Shown in pieces: positions 52,416 through 60,803 of a DNA stretch of 64,000 nt. Numbering within the stretch: the first letter of the stretch is position 1; each line of letters begins with the position of its first letter. The stretch is from positions 4,070,577 through 4,134,576 of the forward strand of contig NZ_LT707006.1 in assembly GCF_900155865.1 (NCBI RefSeq), read 5' to 3'. A model generated the notes under the pieces. That model had not been told where the DNA came from and did no database searches. It saw only the letters and a program-made list of their open reading frames with translations. Source of the stretch: Bacteroides bouchesdurhonensis. GTDB taxonomy: Bacteria > Bacteroidota > Bacteroidia > Bacteroidales > Bacteroidaceae. The position numbers were made by a program, and so were the translations under genes.

Positions 52416-53729
52416 TCACTCGATGGGCTTCACCAATTCTTCATCCTGCCATTCCGCAAGAGAAACAATCGCATTGTATTGCTCCAAAGTCAAATCCGAT
52501 TCACTATCGTCTGAGCATTCGTATTCCCACGGCAGTTCGTAAACAGTACCTTCTTCCTGATAACCCATATAGTTATGGTACGTATTAGGAATTAACCGCA
52601 CATAATCTTCTTCGCGCAGAATCCTCAAAAGTTTCTCGGCATCACGAATCAATAATGGCACTCCGACCTTATATAGAGCAGTGGCAACCTCAATGGCCAG
52701 CTCGACATTTGCCGAGTAGCTATTAGAAACAACTATCATCCAACCCTGCTGTGGCACCTTCGATGCAATGATGTTCAAGCGCGAAAACCACAACTCGCCA
52801 TAGTGGTCTGTTGCAAACCGTATAAAATCCTCCGGGCTGTCAATGTCATAGAGTTTATCTACATCTACGAATTTCACTCGTTTGTAATAGACTACATCTC
52901 GCAGTTCTTCCGGGATATTCGGTTGTTCTTCGTAGAGACGGTTTCCAATACTTCGCTTCCGGTAGTATGCCTCATAAGCCTCGTTAGCGATACGATAATA
53001 TGTGCAATATTGCCGAATGGTCATAGTCTTCAGATGAAGTGCGGAATGTTCCTTCGCAGAATCCTCCAAAGCCTTTATCGCTGTTTCCCGATCTTCCACA
53101 TTAATCTTAAAGCTCGGAGCTATCCTATTGAGTTCCTTTCGTGCAATCCGCCCAATCCGTTGCTGGCACGGCAGATTGTGCGCCACATAGTCGTTGAACC
53201 CATCAGGATTTGCAGCAATAACATCAACCAGCCTCTGCAAATAGCAGAAAAGTCGGGCAAGGGAATCCTGATACCATCCGTCATCAGATTCTCCGTCGGC
53301 ACAAGAGGAGCGATTTGTTATGACGAAATGCGCATGTTTTCGGTCTGTAATGCGAATCGACCGGAACTCTTCGTATTTATAAGAGGTAACATGAAACCAC
53401 TGCGTTTCCGTTGGATTGAACGCAAGCCAGTCCGCAAGGAAGGCTTCTTTGCTTTGATACTCTCCCGAAGCAATCAGTTCCTCGACATCACCCCATTCCT
53501 CTGGAGTGGGTCGCGGTACCACAATGTAGAAGCCACGGTATTCATCATCCCCCATTACGGTAAGTTGCTCGAACTGATGCTGAATTTCAACTAGACGTTC
53601 CAGCATATTGCCGCTAACTGTGATTTCACAATGACGCATTTCACCCATTGCTTCTATATGCGAAGCGTTCAAGCCAACCTCATTTGCCAAATCAATAAAG
53701 AGTTTTCTATCTATTATTCTTTCATCCAT
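52416..53729 (-). CDS. Large unknown acidic protein
   Basis: 437 residues, not recognised. No membrane segment or signal peptide. Acidic overall, rich in Glu/Asp/Tyr, and ending EEYNAIVSLAEWQ-like before ELVKPIE. A segment near 340-375 (GWMIVVSNSYSANVELAIEVATALYKVGVPLLI) has an alternating strand-helix pattern that could be a nucleotide-binding fold. It starts 13 bases before the end of the phosphoesterase gene in the same direction, so it is probably co-transcribed with it. Confidence 0.65.
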   Translation of the reverse strand: MDERIIDRKLFIDLANEVGLNASHIEAMGEMRHCEITVSGNMLERLVEIQHQFEQLTVMGDDEYRGFYIVVPRPTPEEWGDVEELIASGEYQSKEAFLADWLAFNPTETQWFHVTSYKYEEFRSIRITDRKHAHFVITNRSSCADGESDDGWYQDSLARLFCYLQRLVDVIAANPDGFNDYVAHNLPCQQRIGRIARKELNRIAPSFKINVEDRETAIKALEDSAKEHSALHLKTMTIRQYCTYYRIANEAYEAYYRKRSIGNRLYEEQPNIPEELRDVVYYKRVKFVDVDKLYDIDSPEDFIRFATDHYGELWFSRLNIIASKVPQQGWMIVVSNSYSANVELAIEVATALYKVGVPLLIRDAEKLLRILREEDYVRLIPNTYHNYMGYQEEGTVYELPWEYECSDDSESDLTLEQYNAIVSLAEWQDEELVKPIE

Positions 53730-53742
53730 TGCTTAATGCTCA

Positions 53743-54510
53743 TTAAATTTCAACATGCTTTTTCGGATCAAACCCATTCACAATGTGCTCATTCGCAAAA
53801 ATATATCCCATCTGATTACAGATTACTTTTGTACTACCAATCTCTGTGTCTATATTGGTATGTGAATGTCCATAAATCCAAATATCTATCCGACTGTTGG
53901 CAATCCAATCACCATATTCGCTAGCAAATGCACTATTCAGTACGGAGTTCTTGTGCTGTGGATCAATCACCTCCAAAGTAGGCAAATGATGAGTAACCAC
54001 CACAATATGACCAGCCGTGCTCTCTTCGACACTTTTCCGGATAAAATCAATACAGGTCTCATGCATCCGATTGAATTCCTCTACCTGTAGCAATTTTCCG
54101 TCAAATTTGATTTGGCGAAAGTCATTCATACCTTTCCACACGAAATACTCGTCATTCGGGTTAATCCGTGACCATAGCGTACTCAGGACAAAATCGGTAT
54201 CATCGATACGGATTACCTGATTCTGATAGAACCCTACATTCTCACGGAACATCCACTTCCATTGCAGCCCTCGTTCCATCACGTCCGAATAATTATAGTA
54301 TTCGTGATTGCCGGGAACAATCAGAACCTGCCTGTAATTATCCGAAGCCCATTTCCAGAATTTCATCATAGGAGCTATCCTATCCCTAAGATAGAATATA
54401 TCTCCAGCCAAAACCAGCACGTCACCGGTAACAGGTAATTCATTATGCTTTAAATATCTGCTGTTCTCCCTGAACTCCAGATGTAAATCGCTCATGTATT
54501 GTATCTTCAT
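53743..54510 (-). CDS. Calcineurin-like metallophosphoesterase A
   Basis: 255 residues. The dimetal site is complete: SDLHLE (Asp-x-His), VLAGDI, VPGNHEYY (Gly-Asn-His-Glu), VVTHHLP and YGHSHT. It hydrolyses phosphodiesters or phosphomonoesters; the substrate is unknown. It overlaps the second phosphoesterase by 4 bases. Confidence 0.87.
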   Translation of the reverse strand: MKIQYMSDLHLEFRENSRYLKHNELPVTGDVLVLAGDIFYLRDRIAPMMKFWKWASDNYRQVLIVPGNHEYYNYSDVMERGLQWKWMFRENVGFYQNQVIRIDDTDFVLSTLWSRINPNDEYFVWKGMNDFRQIKFDGKLLQVEEFNRMHETCIDFIRKSVEESTAGHIVVVTHHLPTLEVIDPQHKNSVLNSAFASEYGDWIANSRIDIWIYGHSHTNIDTEIGSTKVICNQMGYIFANEHIVNGFDPKKHVEI

Positions 54511-55094
54511 TGCTCTTTCATTTTTAATTGTTCAACTTGTTTTTCAATAATTATCTTCATCTGTGCAAATGAAACCGGCATAAAGTTGTTGTTATCAACA
54601 CCTACGTCATATTGTGTAGGATAGAGATACTGAAGCCGGGCTGCATCAATTCCAGTGTTATTCTTCCTCGTATGCACATGGCCGAACAGTTGCCATACAT
54701 CTTTATAGCCGCCATCAAAGCACAGAAACGGATAGTGATTCAAATATATCTTCTGTTTATCCACTTCTATATGCATCTGCATGGTCACATGCTCAAACCT
54801 ATCGACATACCCCTGCCTCAAGTTCTTTAAATCATGGTTGCCGAGAATCAGATATATCTTGCCATTCAATCTATCAAGAATTTTAGTCCATTCAGCTGAA
54901 CCGCCCAGACAGAAATCACCCAAGTGAAAAACAGTATCATCCAAGCCAACTGTATTATTCCAATTGGAGATAATCGTTTCATTCATCATTTCCACATCCT
55001 CAAAAGGTCTGTTGCAGAAACGAATGATATTTCCGTGATAAAAGTGGGTATCAGATGTAAAAAATACTTTACTGCCATCAAATTTATAATTCAT
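54507..55094 (-). CDS. Calcineurin-like metallophosphoesterase B
   Basis: 195 residues. Motifs: SDTHFYHGNIIRF, HLGDFC, ILGNHDLKN, LNHYPFL and FGHVHTRKN. This short form with SDTHFxHxNII is common in phages and elements. It is first of a three-gene minus-strand run (B, A, unknown 437-residue protein). Possible roles include nucleotide signal breakdown or end repair. Confidence 0.87.
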   Translation of the reverse strand: MNYKFDGSKVFFTSDTHFYHGNIIRFCNRPFEDVEMMNETIISNWNNTVGLDDTVFHLGDFCLGGSAEWTKILDRLNGKIYLILGNHDLKNLRQGYVDRFEHVTMQMHIEVDKQKIYLNHYPFLCFDGGYKDVWQLFGHVHTRKNNTGIDAARLQYLYPTQYDVGVDNNNFMPVSFAQMKIIIEKQVEQLKMKEQ

Positions 55095-55160
55095 TTCTTC
55101 TCAATTTATGTGCATCACTGCACGTTAATAATCTGTTTGTCAATCACCCATCAGACGGAA

Positions 55161-55397
55161 ATGACAGAAAAGCATCGTAAGATAACTGTCACAAATGGGT
55201 ATAAAAACAAAATAGTTGGAAAGTTCGGTAAAGACTCTCCAACTATTCAGTTTATATTTTCAATCAGGGGTAGAATAAACTACACCATGCTATGTTCTTC
55301 GTTGGAAAGTATTTATAATACAAGGTTCAATGCCAAAGACATGAACACACAGTACAGATTCAGGGCGTTTGTTACCCCAAATTGTGACCTTCGATAA
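55161..55397 (+). CDS. Possible small ORF
   Basis: 78 codons from ATG, basic peptide (MTEKHRKITVTNGYKNKIVG...), in a stretch with no other gene. The N-terminal part looks protein-like (KITVTNGY, TIQFIFSIRGRINY). No promoter box or homologue is seen. It could be a gene fragment. Confidence 0.25.
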   Translation: MTEKHRKITVTNGYKNKIVGKFGKDSPTIQFIFSIRGRINYTMLCSSLESIYNTRFNAKDMNTQYRFRAFVTPNCDLR

Positions 55398-55549
55398 TAT
55401 GTTCATGCTATTTCTTTGCATTGTTAGTTTTTATATCGTTTCAAACTCAGCGCAAAATTAGCAAATAAATTCCATATCACACATCACTTTCTGAGAAAAT
55501 CCACGTAACCTTTTGCCTATATGCCGCATAATAAAAACTGAACCTATGC

Positions 55550-55942
55550 AATTAATACACAGATTCAGTTCCTTATCATTTAGCTCACTCCATTGATTCC
55601 CGAATAATCCGCCGAGTCTCTTTCTTATACTCCTTGCGGTCATATTCGAATCCCCTGCACATCCAACAGCTACACGGAGTACCTGTTGTTTTGTAAACTT
55701 GTGCCCATTTCTCTTTTGCCAATTCAAACCAACGGGGATGCTCATAATAGCTTCCATCCTCACGAATGATGCAATGACCATAAGCGGCATAAAGAATCAT
55801 GCGAGCCTTAAACACACGAGCCATTTGTTGGCGTCTCCAAAATTTGTTTCTTTTGTCCATCGTCTGTTTCTATTAAAGTTAGGATGAACGATGATGTTAC
55901 TTTGGTGAGACTTAATATATCCATAGAATTATACTTTTAATA
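55550..55942. repeat. Duplicated segment, copy 2
   Basis: High identity to 26980-27370, including the leader with AAAGTTAGGATGAACGATGATGT. Right of 55942 the similarity ends and two genes not present in element 1 begin. Confidence 0.8.
55585..55860 (-). CDS. Small CSCWMC-motif protein, copy 2
   Basis: 91 residues, nearly identical to the protein at 27012, with changes such as Leu6Phe, His43Arg and Asp49Glu. The PCSCWMCRGF motif and basic N terminus are kept, so selection on the protein is likely. Unknown function. It follows the ATPase/211-residue gene pair on the same strand. Confidence 0.7.
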   Translation of the reverse strand: MDKRNKFWRRQQMARVFKARMILYAAYGHCIIREDGSYYEHPRWFELAKEKWAQVYKTTGTPCSCWMCRGFEYDRKEYKKETRRIIRESME

Positions 55943-55986
55943 ATCAAATTATTGCAGCTGTATATCATTCTTAATCTTCCATCTGA

Positions 55987-56616
55987 TTAGAGAGAATCTT
56001 CATCATCCTCTTCCTCAAAACCTTCTGATGCATTTGCTATCAGTGCCTTCCCTATTTCCAATTGTAGGTATTTCGGAAGACGAAGCAGTTTTGCCATAAG
56101 ATGGCTATAAGTGAACTCTACTTTAGTGTCGAGTATTGGTTCTTCTTCAATGCTCGTATCAATTTTCTTAACAGCATTAGCATCTTTAATAAAGTCGGAA
56201 AAGTCTGGCTTCTCCATCCAATTTTCTATCATACCGTCATGTTTGATTCTTAAACGGATATAATCCCCACAATCATCCGCCTCCGGAATTAAGCCATTAG
56301 GTACATAATCGGTAATTTTACATATTACCTTTTTATCTTTATCAAGCAAGAAATAGGTTCCGCTATCACATACCTTAGCTTGAAGATATAAAGTTCCATA
56401 TTCTGGTTTCCAATCAAGAAGTTTATGAACTTTCAAGTCAATTATGCCAGACCACATCCCTTTAGAAACCAAAGGATACTTGTTTTCATATAGCTCACCA
56501 AGCCAATCATCTGTATAGCTACACATTTCCTCATTGTATGGGAAGTATATCACCAGATAGTGAGCCACCTCATTCAAATTCTGTTCTTCAATTCCAACTA
56601 ATATCTGTTTTGCCAT
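55987..56616 (-). CDS. Unknown acidic protein co-transcribed with the ATPase
   Basis: 209 residues from the ATG at 56616. Not recognised. Acidic, ends in a run of Glu/Asp (EGFEEEDDEDS), no membrane segment. A mid-region has YGTLYLQAKVCDSGTYFLLD, beta-rich. It starts 11 bases after the ATPase stop, so the two likely form an operon and may work together. Confidence 0.6.
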   Translation of the reverse strand: MAKQILVGIEEQNLNEVAHYLVIYFPYNEEMCSYTDDWLGELYENKYPLVSKGMWSGIIDLKVHKLLDWKPEYGTLYLQAKVCDSGTYFLLDKDKKVICKITDYVPNGLIPEADDCGDYIRLRIKHDGMIENWMEKPDFSDFIKDANAVKKIDTSIEEEPILDTKVEFTYSHLMAKLLRLPKYLQLEIGKALIANASEGFEEEDDEDSL

Positions 56617-56627
56617 AATCAAAATTT

Positions 56628-58019
56628 TTAAATAGTAGTCAACAGACTCACATCAACATCAGGAATGATAACGTCCGCAAGCCTGTCTTCGACAAGGAAT
56701 CCCATATACAACGGAATGGTGAGTATATCTCCCTCACGTCCTACATTATATTGCCCCAACTTGATTGCATTCTTGACATGATACACATCCTTATTTTTAA
56801 GAATGGTAGCCATACTTTTTGCCTTACCGGTCTTAGCCTTGACTTCAAGGATGACGCATTCGCCTTTGAACCTTACCAAGAAGTCCAGTTCAAGCCCACT
56901 GTCCTTATGGAAATAGTATAGCTTCTGTCCGGACTTACACAGGAAATCCGCCATGAGGTTCTCAAAGATAGCTCCCTTATATCCAAGAAGATTCCCCTTC
57001 AATATATCAGCCTGAGTGCCATAGTCGAGCATTGCTACAAGGACACCTATGTCAGTAGTGTACACTTTGAAACAATCTTTGATGGAATTGCCCTCCAACG
57101 GCAGTTCCGTAATCTGCGTGTTATAGCACCTACGGACTATTCCGGCATCCTCCAACCATTGAATGCTACCGATGTATTGAGAAGACCTTCCTCCCTTTTT
57201 GACTATGGAATATTGGAATTTCTTATTCTCCTTGGCTAATTGCTTCGGAATGGATTCAAAACATTCACGGATATTAGGTTTGTCCGCATCATCTGCATAT
57301 TTAACCATATCCTCTTCGTATCCGGCAATAAGATTACGCTGCTTCTTATATATGAGTTCGATATTCTTGGTTTCAAGGAAGCAATTCACCACTTCCGGCA
57401 GCCCTCCTACAATAACATATCTGTATAGCAGCTCCATCATTGCCTTGTGAATCCCATCGGGAACAGCCTTTTCGTTCTCAAAACATGATTTGACAGAATC
57501 GATAACAGCCTCACCGATTCCGTTTGCCCATAGAAATTCCTCAAAATCCAATGGGTACATATCAATTACGGTTTCATATCCGACAGGAACAGAATCTTGC
57601 CCGACATCCTCTTTCTTTTTCTTGCTTTGACCATAGCCTTTCACTCCTAAAAGAGAACCTGTGGCAATAACATCAAAACGTCCGTCTATATGAAATGACT
57701 TCAAGGCTGTCCTTGCTTCCTTACATTCCTGAATCTCGTCAAGGATAATGCAGGTTTTCCCTTCAATGAACCGACTGCCTTGAATCAAAGCAGAGAGGTT
57801 GAGAATGATGGTATCGACATCTATATTGCCAGTAAAGGCAGACTTCTTGTCAGGTTCAAGAATGAAGTTCATATAGACCACACTTTCATAATTCTCCCTT
57901 GCGAATTTCTGGACAATATATGTCTTCCCGCACTGGCGAATACCTTTTATCACAAGGGGCTTTCTGCCCTCGGCCTCTTTCCAATTAGCTAAATATGTTT
58001 CTATTTTCCTTTTAAGCAT
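56628..58019 (-). CDS. AAA ATPase with DUF4143 C-terminal domain
   Basis: 463 residues. Walker A GIRQCGKT (26-33), Walker B IILDEIQE (91-98), and sensor VIATGSLLG (117-125) of the AAA_14 group. DUF4143 is the C-terminal half, with a PD-(D/E)xK-like LELDFLVRF...VILEVKAK. Members are widespread in Bacteroidota with no settled function; some are proposed DNA-binding or toxin-like. The nuclease-like residues are all present. Four 18-bp repeats lie between 32 and 148 bases upstream of its start, a likely control region. Confidence 0.85.
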   Translation of the reverse strand: MLKRKIETYLANWKEAEGRKPLVIKGIRQCGKTYIVQKFARENYESVVYMNFILEPDKKSAFTGNIDVDTIILNLSALIQGSRFIEGKTCIILDEIQECKEARTALKSFHIDGRFDVIATGSLLGVKGYGQSKKKKEDVGQDSVPVGYETVIDMYPLDFEEFLWANGIGEAVIDSVKSCFENEKAVPDGIHKAMMELLYRYVIVGGLPEVVNCFLETKNIELIYKKQRNLIAGYEEDMVKYADDADKPNIRECFESIPKQLAKENKKFQYSIVKKGGRSSQYIGSIQWLEDAGIVRRCYNTQITELPLEGNSIKDCFKVYTTDIGVLVAMLDYGTQADILKGNLLGYKGAIFENLMADFLCKSGQKLYYFHKDSGLELDFLVRFKGECVILEVKAKTGKAKSMATILKNKDVYHVKNAIKLGQYNVGREGDILTIPLYMGFLVEDRLADVIIPDVDVSLLTTI

Positions 58020-58050
58020 AGCGCAATCTTATTCTTTCCGCTACAAAATT

Positions 58051-58167
58051 ACACTTTTTCGAGCGAATAAACCAAGGTTAAATACATTTTTTCAAGCGAA
58101 TAAATCGAATTTAGTTACACTTTTTCCAACGAATCATCCCTATTACACGACATTTTTTCAAGCGAAT
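58051..58167. repeat. Four 18-bp repeats with exact 33-bp period upstream of the ATPase
   Basis: Units start at 58051, 58084, 58117 and 58150. On the plus strand they read ACACTTTTTCGAGCGAAT, ACATTTTTTCAAGCGAAT, ACACTTTTTCCAACGAAT and again ACATTTTTTCAAGCGAAT; units 2 and 4 are identical. The 15-bp spacers differ. All units have the same orientation. Unit 3 is identical to one at 27485. Three helical turns per period suits cooperative binding along one face. Confidence 0.85.
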
Positions 58168-58657
58168 CACAGCATAAATTACCGAAACCAACTTTACTTT
58201 ATCTCCGTATTCATATATACGTTCATTAAAGTAAAGCTAACAAAGGGGAGAAAAAGAGATAGCTTCGCCCAAACCAAGCCGAACCAGACCTATAGACTTT
58301 CTCTTTTGGCTGCAAAATATGAGCAATCTAAGTATGAAGATTGAGCAAAATACAACTCCAAGCAAAGCAATACTCACCTCCTACCAGGTCACAAGAAAAC
58401 AACCCGGAAATCTGTGAATCTGTCTTCCATTTTGCAGCCTGAACCGGCGAAATAATCCCCGATATACCTTATCTTTGCGAAGCGGAGGTTTCGGGGCGAA
58501 AGAGAGCGATTTTCCCCATTTTCCCTCTGTTTTGAGACTGGCAACGAAGAAAAGTGTTAAATCTTCGATTTTTGACGAAAAAACAAGTAATTTTTTGAGC
58601 AGTCTATCTTTTAAGCCATAAACTACTGATAATCAATTAGCATAATATGCTGCATCG
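58168..58657. other. Gene-free right end of element 2
   Basis: About 490 bases with no convincing gene. The last 37 bases (ACTGATAATCAATTAGC...GCTGCATCG) match the end of element 1 at about 27854-27886 and loosely mirror the sequence just inside the mnmE end. Probably attR with integrase arm sites. Confidence 0.5.
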
Positions 58658-59146
58658 TTATTTACCACCGATACCACTTACACAATTGCTTAAACGAATA
58701 TTGCATCGTTGCAGAATCAGATCAATAGCTTGCTCGGCACGTTGCAAATTACGATTGAGATAGAAGATTTTCCGATCAAACAAGCGAAGCTCCTGAATGA
58801 CAGGTTCAGGTATAAAACTACCTTTTATAAGTTCTTTCTGTAAAACGGTAGCAATCCACTGAACATCTTTTACGTCGGTTTTACGTCCGGGAAGTTGTTT
58901 GATAAAGTAAGGATTGACCAGCTTTACATCAAAATCACTACATAATACCCGCCAGATAGGAATCCAATAAATACTGGTACTTTCCATGGCGACTTCACCC
59001 ACAAAGTGACACACCAATAAATCACGAAGACGGTCAAGTTCAGGAGTTAGTACACCAAACGTTTCTTCGATTTTATCACCATTTTCTTTGAGAATGCACA
59101 TAAACACACTATCTTTATGCACATCAAGACCACATACGTTCCTCAT
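58658..59146 (-). pseudogene. IS110-family transposase, truncated at element 2 end
   Basis: About 162 residues from the ATG at 59146: the N-terminal RuvC-like DEDD domain with CGLDVHKDS (first Asp), AMESTSIYW (Glu) and KTDVKDVQWIA (Asp residues). It stops at SGIGGK exactly at the att-like boundary, so the C-terminal half (including the second domain with the catalytic Ser) is missing. Full members have about 300-400 residues. It was probably cut by integration or a later deletion. Confidence 0.85.
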
Positions 59147-59298
59147 AATTAGTACTATTTGGGTTGCCACTTGAAAGATACTAAATACTCGGGAATCTCG
59201 AACTATGAACGAACGGAGTGGTCCTTATTTTTATTGAACACGCTTATAAATCAAGTTTTTTATGTAAGTTTGCAGAAATACGTAAAAACATAGCAACC

Positions 59299-59814
59299 AT
59301 GTCAAAAGCTCAACTTAAAAAACACCTCTCCACTCTGAATAAGGAGCAGATTATCGAAGTGATGCTGGAACTTTACGATGCTCGTAAAGAAGCAAAGGAG
59401 TATCTGGAATTTTACCTCAACCCAAATGAGGATGAGAAATTGGAAGAATACAAAAGAATCATCCGCGACGAATTCTTTCCTAGACGCGGGGAGCCTAAAT
59501 GCCGCTTCAATATTTGCCGTAAGGCGATATCCGATTTCAAGAAACTAAATCCACATCCAACTTGCCTGGTGGATCTAATGCTATATTACATCGAAACAGG
59601 ATGCGAAATGACCAGCATGTACGGCGATATGTGGGAACAATATTATACTACGTTGGAAACGAACTTCACCAAAACAATGGAACTGATTAATAAATTAGGA
59701 TATACAAAGCAATTTAGTGAACGGATCGAGCGGATGCTGAAATCAGTAGAGGATTGCGGATGGGGATTCCCCGATACCTTGTATGATATCTACTACGAGT
59801 ATAAAGTAGATTAA
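59299..59814 (+). CDS. DUF6155-like protein, copy 2
   Basis: 171 residues from the ATG at 59299. Homologous end to end to the protein at 26398: SKAQLKKHLSTLNKEQIIEVMLELYDARKEAKEY...DCGWGFPDTLYDIYYEY. Helical, unknown function. It lies outside element 2, between the IS110 remnant and the Wadjet-like pair. Confidence 0.75.
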   Translation: MSKAQLKKHLSTLNKEQIIEVMLELYDARKEAKEYLEFYLNPNEDEKLEEYKRIIRDEFFPRRGEPKCRFNICRKAISDFKKLNPHPTCLVDLMLYYIETGCEMTSMYGDMWEQYYTTLETNFTKTMELINKLGYTKQFSERIERMLKSVEDCGWGFPDTLYDIYYEYKVD

Positions 59815-59942
59815 AAGTTGCCTTTTCAAACATATGGCAAGCTGACTCAATTTCGCTCATGGATGAGCAATGGACCAATGCCTACTTATTATACAATATA
59901 TGATCTTCCATAATAAGTTGACGAAATAAAATAATACGACTT

Positions 59943-60803
59943 TTAATTTCTTCTTATATACCCTTCTTGTTCATAGCCGCGTTTATAACGATGAATCATT
60001 TCAACAACCGGCTCTAAACGTCTGTCAGCAACAGTCATATTTTTATAGCGGTCATATTGGATATCATAAAGTAACCGATTGCCATTCTCTATTCTTTTCT
60101 CTACATCCGCAGGAATAAAAAACTCTGCACGATCCCCCAGATATGAATAATATTCCGTCAGGAAGATAGACACACCAGCTAAATCAAAATCTCCAAAATG
60201 AATATAACGGTTAGGTATCACTTGTAACCATGAACGCAAATCATTCGATTGGGGATAACGGGATACGAAGAGTACTTTCATTCCTTCAAACAAATATTGT
60301 TGATCACGAATGGATTGAAAGCTTTCACCATTCTCCATACCAACCACTACTACATCTTCCGCAACCCGGAAATGTTCAAAATCTTCCAAAAACACAGATG
60401 TCCCTTTTGCAGGCTGAAGAATCAACGGCTCATCACATAAAGTAGCTTCTATCGGAGTGACACAGTTAATGAGGAAACCTCTAAAAGCACGAGTCTTTTT
60501 TAATTTCGAGTTTCCAACAACTTTCACTTGTTCCGAACGCTTTATTTCTTCCTCACTGGATTTTATCTCATACCATTGTTCCAAATTACCACCAATATCA
60601 TAACGTTGTGCAAGGTAAGTGCGCAGTCCTTGTGGATCTCTCAATCGATAGCTTCTTCTATAGCCACTACTACTAACTATCAATATATCTTCATCTAATA
60701 GCTCTTTTGCCACATCAACCTGAAATTTACTGGAAGCAATTCTTTCTCCTTTCAACAGCTGCATCATTCTACGGGCAAACGCCAAAGACATTTCTTCTTT
60801 CAT
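59943..60803 (-). CDS. Toprim-domain protein, JetD-like
   Basis: 286 residues. An N-terminal winged-helix-like region (about 1-75) precedes a Toprim fold with acidic residues in VGMENGESF (Glu157, Glu160) and IHFGDFDLAGVSIF (Asp205, Asp207). This GDxDxxG arrangement resembles the topoisomerase VI/JetD Toprim, the nuclease that cuts plasmid DNA in Wadjet systems. It is shorter than typical JetD, lacking most of the DUF3322 arm. Its ATG follows the stop of the SMC-like gene with no gap. JetD relationship is inferred from motifs and gene order. Confidence 0.65.
   Translation of the reverse strand: MKEEMSLAFARRMMQLLKGERIASSKFQVDVAKELLDEDILIVSSSGYRRSYRLRDPQGLRTYLAQRYDIGGNLEQWYEIKSSEEEIKRSEQVKVVGNSKLKKTRAFRGFLINCVTPIEATLCDEPLILQPAKGTSVFLEDFEHFRVAEDVVVVGMENGESFQSIRDQQYLFEGMKVLFVSRYPQSNDLRSWLQVIPNRYIHFGDFDLAGVSIFLTEYYSYLGDRAEFFIPADVEKRIENGNRLLYDIQYDRYKNMTVADRRLEPVVEMIHRYKRGYEQEGYIRRN

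Larger units (their letters stand above)
27877..58657. mobile_element. Integrative mobilizable element 2 (about 31 kb), in tandem behind element 1
   Basis: The left end repeats the order iterons, multi-HTH protein, integrase, membrane protein, HTH protein, replication ATPase, MobC and relaxase. The right end has the ACTGATAATCA...GCTGCATCG sequence. Between them lies a defence island (CBASS, type I R-M, SIR2, HipBA and others). The relaxase and replication ATPase are of different families from element 1, so the two are related but not simple duplicates. Confidence 0.7.

Noticed and set aside
52803..53594. 263-codon plus-strand frame
   Set aside because: Antisense to the 437-residue gene, which has the better start and operon spacing.
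58051..58167. CRISPR array
   Set aside because: Repeat (18 bp) and spacer (15 bp) are far too short, units vary in sequence, and no cas gene is nearby.
58040..58240. Coding tandem repeat of 11 residues (period 33 bp)
   Set aside because: The minus-strand frame that gives I-R-x-K-K-C has stops between units and no start codon; treated as DNA repeats.
4341..58657. Self-transmissible conjugative element
   Set aside because: No tra, coupling-protein or pilus genes were found between the boundaries; only mob genes are present.
59218..59298. Upstream extension of the DUF6155 copy 2 gene
   Set aside because: The extra 27 residues are absent from copy 1 and the ATG at 59299 aligns with its start.
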